Source: Cladosporium sp. IMV 00045 (lineage: Eukaryota > Ascomycota > Dothideomycetes > Cladosporiales > Cladosporiaceae). Taken from it: 23,579 nt of DNA. The stretch's first letter is position 1. Every line of letters begins with the position of its first letter. The stretch is from NCBI GenBank assembly GCA_001931905.2, contig MSJI02000050.1, forward strand, positions 1 to 23,579, read 5' to 3'. The notes below the pieces were generated by a model. That model was not told the origin of the DNA, made no database searches, and saw only the letters and a list, made by a program, of their open reading frames with translations. The translations under genes were made by a program, and so were the position numbers. Of this stretch, positions 19,902-23,579 are shown piece by piece.

Positions 19902-21432
19902 GAGACTTAGACAGTGGATTGCTTGAAGCGGACATTCGATGAGATATCTGTGAGATGTGCAGCAGCTTTACTAAGGAAGCTATAGCTTTTCTGGTCGTAC
20001 ATTATTCCCCGCGTTTTGTGCAAGTCGAGGTGTGTCAGCTGCTAACTGCAGCTTGCATATGCACTGGTGCTATCACGAAGCGTTCACGATTGCTTCTCAT
20101 GCTACCCCTCCTTGTTAGCAGGAGTAGCTCCCCTCCTATTTGGAATCATGAATAGCAGTCTTTTGATTACACGCTTTTCCTGACGGTTGTGGATCCGCCT
20201 TGTGTGCCAAAAGATCCGAAGACGACGTTATCGGGAAAAGAAAAAACCAACGCGAGTCTCAGCCCAGATTCGGAGTTTGGGACATGTCAATGTCGTTCAA
20301 CGTATGGCAAATCGATCGTGGTACCTATAATAGGAGTCTTCAGGTTACCACTCTTGAGTAACTTATCAAGCCGGCATCGAGTTGGGCCAACTGTTTGTTG
20401 ACTAAGAGTTGATTAAAGTTGCCTTGGAAGAAAAAGAGGATCAGCTGAGCGCTTGCCTGCATACATATTTGCCATTCTCCGACTGAAATGCCTCGCGCGC
20501 TCTTGCAACAAGGTTGAGAACAGAACGAGGCTGAGAACATCAGGATGAAGCCGGAACAAAGCCAACACCTCGAGCGTCGCTTATCATCCTGGAAATCTGA
20601 AGACGCGTCAGTCGATGTGCAATTCTATGGGACGGCGCAGAGGATTTTCAAGAGGTGTGTATATTTTGCGCGCTCACCCGAAGTCGCTCAACGAAAGCAT
20701 CCACGTTCTCATAACTAACGTCAGGAGGCCGATGCATCACATGCATCTACTTATCGTAGGCTTGCATGAAGGGTGGTAAGATCAGCCTTCAGCCTTGCGC
20801 TTGGACCCAAGCTCCGCTTTGACCTATTTATGCACCATTTAGCCCCTGAAGCGCTGGATTTATGTTTCCGTGTGAGGAGCAAAGCAAACCTGCGCTGCGA
20901 TCCTATCTTCTATAGATTGCAAGAAGCGTTAAACGCTCCCGTGGAGATGTGATAGCCAAAGTTGCCGCTATTAACGGTGTACCTCTCACATCCTATATAC
21001 GAGACTGATAAGCAATGCTGAGATATCACGCCTGTACATGCCTGGCTAAGTATACGTTACTATTGAGCGACTTTACATCAAATTGTGCAGCTCTATTGCG
21101 CCACTTTATCATGTAAGGTGCGTCAGGCCATTAGAGCAAGCTTATAAGACTCCTCGCCTGAGAGCACTGAGTGCAATTCACGAGACTTTTGAAACATCAC
21201 TCATGAAGTGCCCTGTAGGATGAGTCCACGGTGACATGTCGATCACAAGAGCACCAACGCTCGAGTCGGGCCAAGAGCCCAATAACGCGAAGATGAGAAG
21301 GGGCATTCCTACAATTTTACGCCTGAGTTCACATTCCCGTGAGCCCAAGATGACGGTATGTGTACCGCAAATATGGAGTCCCAGTGCTCTAGCCTAGATG
21401 TTTGTGCTAATGCGTGACCGCAGGCGACAGAC
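19902..21432. other. Divergent intergenic region, no recognised gene
   Basis: About 1.5 kb between the divergent MUG113-domain gene (-) and the CorA-like gene (+), so promoters of both lie here. It contains a perfect inverted repeat GATGCAT-CAC-ATGCATC (20731-20747). Short open frames (for example plus 20189-20401, minus 20540-20340) show no domain. No tRNA, transposon end or clear TATA box was recognised. Confidence 0.45.
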
Positions 21433-23200
21433 ATGACGCTTACCGAGCTTGAGAAGGCATGGCCAAATAACCCTAGCATCAAGCGCTTTTTCGAAGTCTA
21501 CAAAACGTTCGAGGGGCAACATGGTAAGATGCAAGCAAAAACTGGGCATGCGTTTTGACCGTTTATTTTCCACTGTGTGGCTCAGCTCAGCAATCAGAAA
21601 GTGGTCGTCTGACTCTGGGAGCACATTCTCTGAAAACACAGGATCTTTGCACATGTTTCTTGGAGATACGTCGCCAGGATTGCTTGTATGTGGTACCAGC
21701 CAGCGTGGGAAAGGGAACGATCAGCAGTTCGTATGGCTTTTCCTGCTATGCTTGATCGAGCTGGCTTGGGACTTGACCAACGATGAATGGGATTTCTTGC
21801 GATATTTTGAACAAAGTCGGACTCCTGCTGAACTTGAGAATACACCTCGACGATCATCGCGGCTCGTGGCGATTCGCTCGGCCATTAAGCGACCTCAATC
21901 CTACAGTCTGTTCAGGCCACCATCACGACTCGATCAAACGTTTACTCTCAAGTATCGATGGCAGCGCAAATGTTCTGTTTACCGCGGGAAAATGGACTTT
22001 TTTGTCTGGCACCCGCTCGAGAAACGCCCTGTTCTTGAGTCGCTCTCGGTATTGATGTTGCTGCCTAGAATACCAGACAATCGAAGGGCTTTCATTATCG
22101 CCAGCTCCAACGCTCTGTTTCTTCGCCTGCAGAGGATGTTCGAGCTTCCTGGACCTTGCTCTCGGGGGCTTCTGTCTACTGAAGCCCAACTTTATCTTCT
22201 CATCCTTGCGATCTGTGAGACTATGCTTGCTGATGTTTTAATATGCATTGCAGAGGCACAGCAGGAAAGCGAGCGAATTGTGAGTCGCATCTACTGTTCT
22301 AAGCATCGGACTTCTATGCACAACATGCTCACCTAATTTAGGAGCTTCTCGTGAGGAAGAGCCCGGACGTTTGGAAAACCAGGTTCATCTTGCATCTCCA
22401 AGAGTTCGTGCAGGTTCTTGCGGACCAGTGCGATTCCACCGCAACACAGACCCGCCACTTCCTGAATTTGCGGACACGGTCAGATGAGAAACCGATGTCT
22501 GAAATCTGCAAATTGCTCGCTCAGTGCACAAAGAAGATCCATCGGGCTTCTTCCGACTTCAGCGCGCTAGCTGAAACACTCACGGAGATCAAGGCCACAG
22601 CCATGGAACAACTAGAGCTGTCTCGAAGCGTCTCTAACGGCGTTATCACAGCCCTTGTAGCAGTTTACGTTCCTTTGTCTTTCGTATCCGTATGTCGCCG
22701 ACGGTCGCACGGGGAAAGCTAGGCTAACTCGTTGATACAGTCATTCTTTGGGATGAATATTGTTGGAAAGCCTGACATCTCAAAAACTTGGACAAACAGC
22801 ACGACCATGACCATGCACAACAAATTGCCATCTAGAGCTGCCGCCCGAGAGGATGAAACGACATCGACGTACACCTTGACCACCACGGATGCTAATAACA
22901 AAACTTGGAGGATCTCGGTTTTCTGGCAGATCGCAGTGCCACTCGCATTCTGCTCAATCGTGATCCCCATATTTGAGGGGTCTGCCTACCGGATTTGGCG
23001 AAAACGAGCTCCCAAGTGGCTTCGCTACATCTTTTACCTGGTCTTTGCTTCTGCAATAGTAGTCGCACACTAGTGAGTGTAATTTGAGTCTTGACAAGAA
23101 GAGCGCTGACATGGTACATAGCGTGGGCGCCGTTTATGCTGGCTACTCGTGGGGCTACGCCATCTTCTTTCTTCTGTTTGGCCCTGTCGTAATCGTCTAA
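21433..23200 (+). CDS. CorA-like membrane protein with GMN motif
   Basis: Five exons give 512 residues: 21433-21523, 21591-22279, 22342-22689, 22741-23072 and 23122-23200. Introns of 49-67 nt have donors GTAAGA, GTGAGT, GTATGT and GTGAGT, and frames join cleanly. The N-terminal 350 residues are soluble and end in a helical stretch (DFSALAETLTEIKATAMEQL). A first membrane helix (about 357-378, VITALVAVYVPLSFVS) runs straight into SFFGMN, with Gly380-Met381-Asn382 as the CorA selectivity motif. More hydrophobic helices follow: SVFWQIAVPLAFCSIVIPI, YIFYLVFASAIVVAHY and YAIFFLLFGPVVIV. True CorA Mg2+ channels have two helices and a short loop after GMN. Here the loop is about 50 residues and Ser/Thr-rich, and there are probably four helices, as in many fungal CorA-like proteins of unknown transport activity. 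The first intron is the least certain. Confidence 0.8.
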
Positions 23201-23223
23201 CTGTCCCTTAGCCGGTATATCCT

Positions 23224-23292
23224 GGTTACACCAGCTATATAACCCGGTTACACCAGCGAGCCTTTAGGGTTAGGGTTTTCGCTGGTGTAACC
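23224..23292. repeat. Direct and inverted GGTTACACCAGC repeats framing two telomere units
   Basis: GGTTACACCAGC occurs at 23224-23235 and again at 23246-23257. The second copy, extended by one G (23246-23258), pairs with its perfect reverse complement CGCTGGTGTAACC at 23280-23292. The 21-nt loop contains two TTAGGG units. The arrangement could form a hairpin. Confidence 0.85.
23264..23275 (+). repeat. Interstitial telomere-type repeat (TTAGGG)2
   Basis: Two perfect tandem copies of TTAGGG, the canonical telomere unit of most filamentous fungi, lie inside the hairpin loop, just after the CorA-like gene. Two units can occur by chance, but the position inside a perfect inverted repeat is notable. 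Confidence 0.7.
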
Positions 23293-23579
23293 TTGGCTCC
23301 CACTGACAGGGATTAGGAAATTCGCAAGTTTATGGGAAATATGCAGGCATCCAAGATTAAAATCTAATAACAATATTCCGCCGTTCAGATTCGGGGTGGA
23401 TTGGTAAGTATGGAGTCGGAAAGCTTGGCTGCCACATACGCTCTCAACGATCTGCTGCATTCCACTAGTAAACTTTGCAACCTGACTTTCTACCAAAAAC
23501 ACATCCCATGCACACCTGTGCGGATGATTCACGACTCTAGCATATGTTATAGCGAAGATATCAAGCTTCTCCTGTGTAC

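Larger units (their letters stand above)
23201..23579. other. Right flank, repeat-bearing, no recognised gene
   Basis: After the CorA-like stop codon and the hairpin repeat, about 290 bp reach the window edge. A 94-codon minus-strand frame (23532-23248) partly overlaps the inverted repeat and has no recognisable domain. A gene could start beyond the window. Confidence 0.4.

Noticed and set aside
21555..21755. Alternative frame in the first part of CorA-like exon 2
   Set aside because: It ends in a stop at 21753-21755 and has no splice partner, while the chosen frame stays open for 689 nt and joins exon 1 in phase.

Overview
The window is nuclear DNA of a filamentous ascomycete (Pezizomycotina; I cannot place it further). 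Genes carry short introns of about 49-75 nt with GTRNGT-type donors and CTRAY-like branch sites. The families are fungal: a Zn2Cys6 regulator, a late-sexual-development ferritin-like secreted protein, a fungal MATE transporter, a MUG113/T5orf172 protein and a CorA-like protein. A short TTAGGG tract is also present.

Left third (1-7682): five sugar-related or secreted-protein loci, all damaged. In order they are: a Zn2Cys6 regulator (+) with an apparent one-base frameshift; a sialidase-fold (GH93-like, Asp-box) secreted glycosidase (-) with a nonsense codon and three frameshifts; a small helical protein (-) whose signal peptide is intact but whose start codon reads ACG; an orphan C-terminal DUF5597 domain of a GH35-type beta-galactosidase (+); and an MFS sugar transporter (+) with four in-frame stops and two frameshifts but all splice sites still present. 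I read this as the ghost of a carbohydrate-utilisation cluster (regulator, two glycosidases, transporter) that decayed fairly recently.

Middle (7683-14000): about 1.7 kb of non-coding DNA, then an intact four-exon LsdA-type ferritin-like protein (9364-10512), about 1.4 kb non-coding, then an intact three-exon MATE transporter (11961-13961).

Right third (13962-23579): a long intergenic region with a TATA box leads into an intronless 713-residue fusion of a Gfo/Idh/MocA sugar dehydrogenase and a DegT/DnrJ/EryC1/StrS PLP aminotransferase. This bacterial-style pair makes 3-amino sugars from nucleotide sugars and is the most unusual gene here; bacterial origin is a reasonable hypothesis. Next come a MUG113-domain protein (-) and a five-exon CorA-like membrane protein with a GMN motif (+). 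The window ends in a repeat structure in which two TTAGGG units sit in the loop of a 13-bp inverted repeat.

The right-hand genes are free of lesions, which argues that the breaks on the left are biological and not sequencing noise. Exon boundaries were placed by eye from splice consensus and frame continuity, so any of them could be off.
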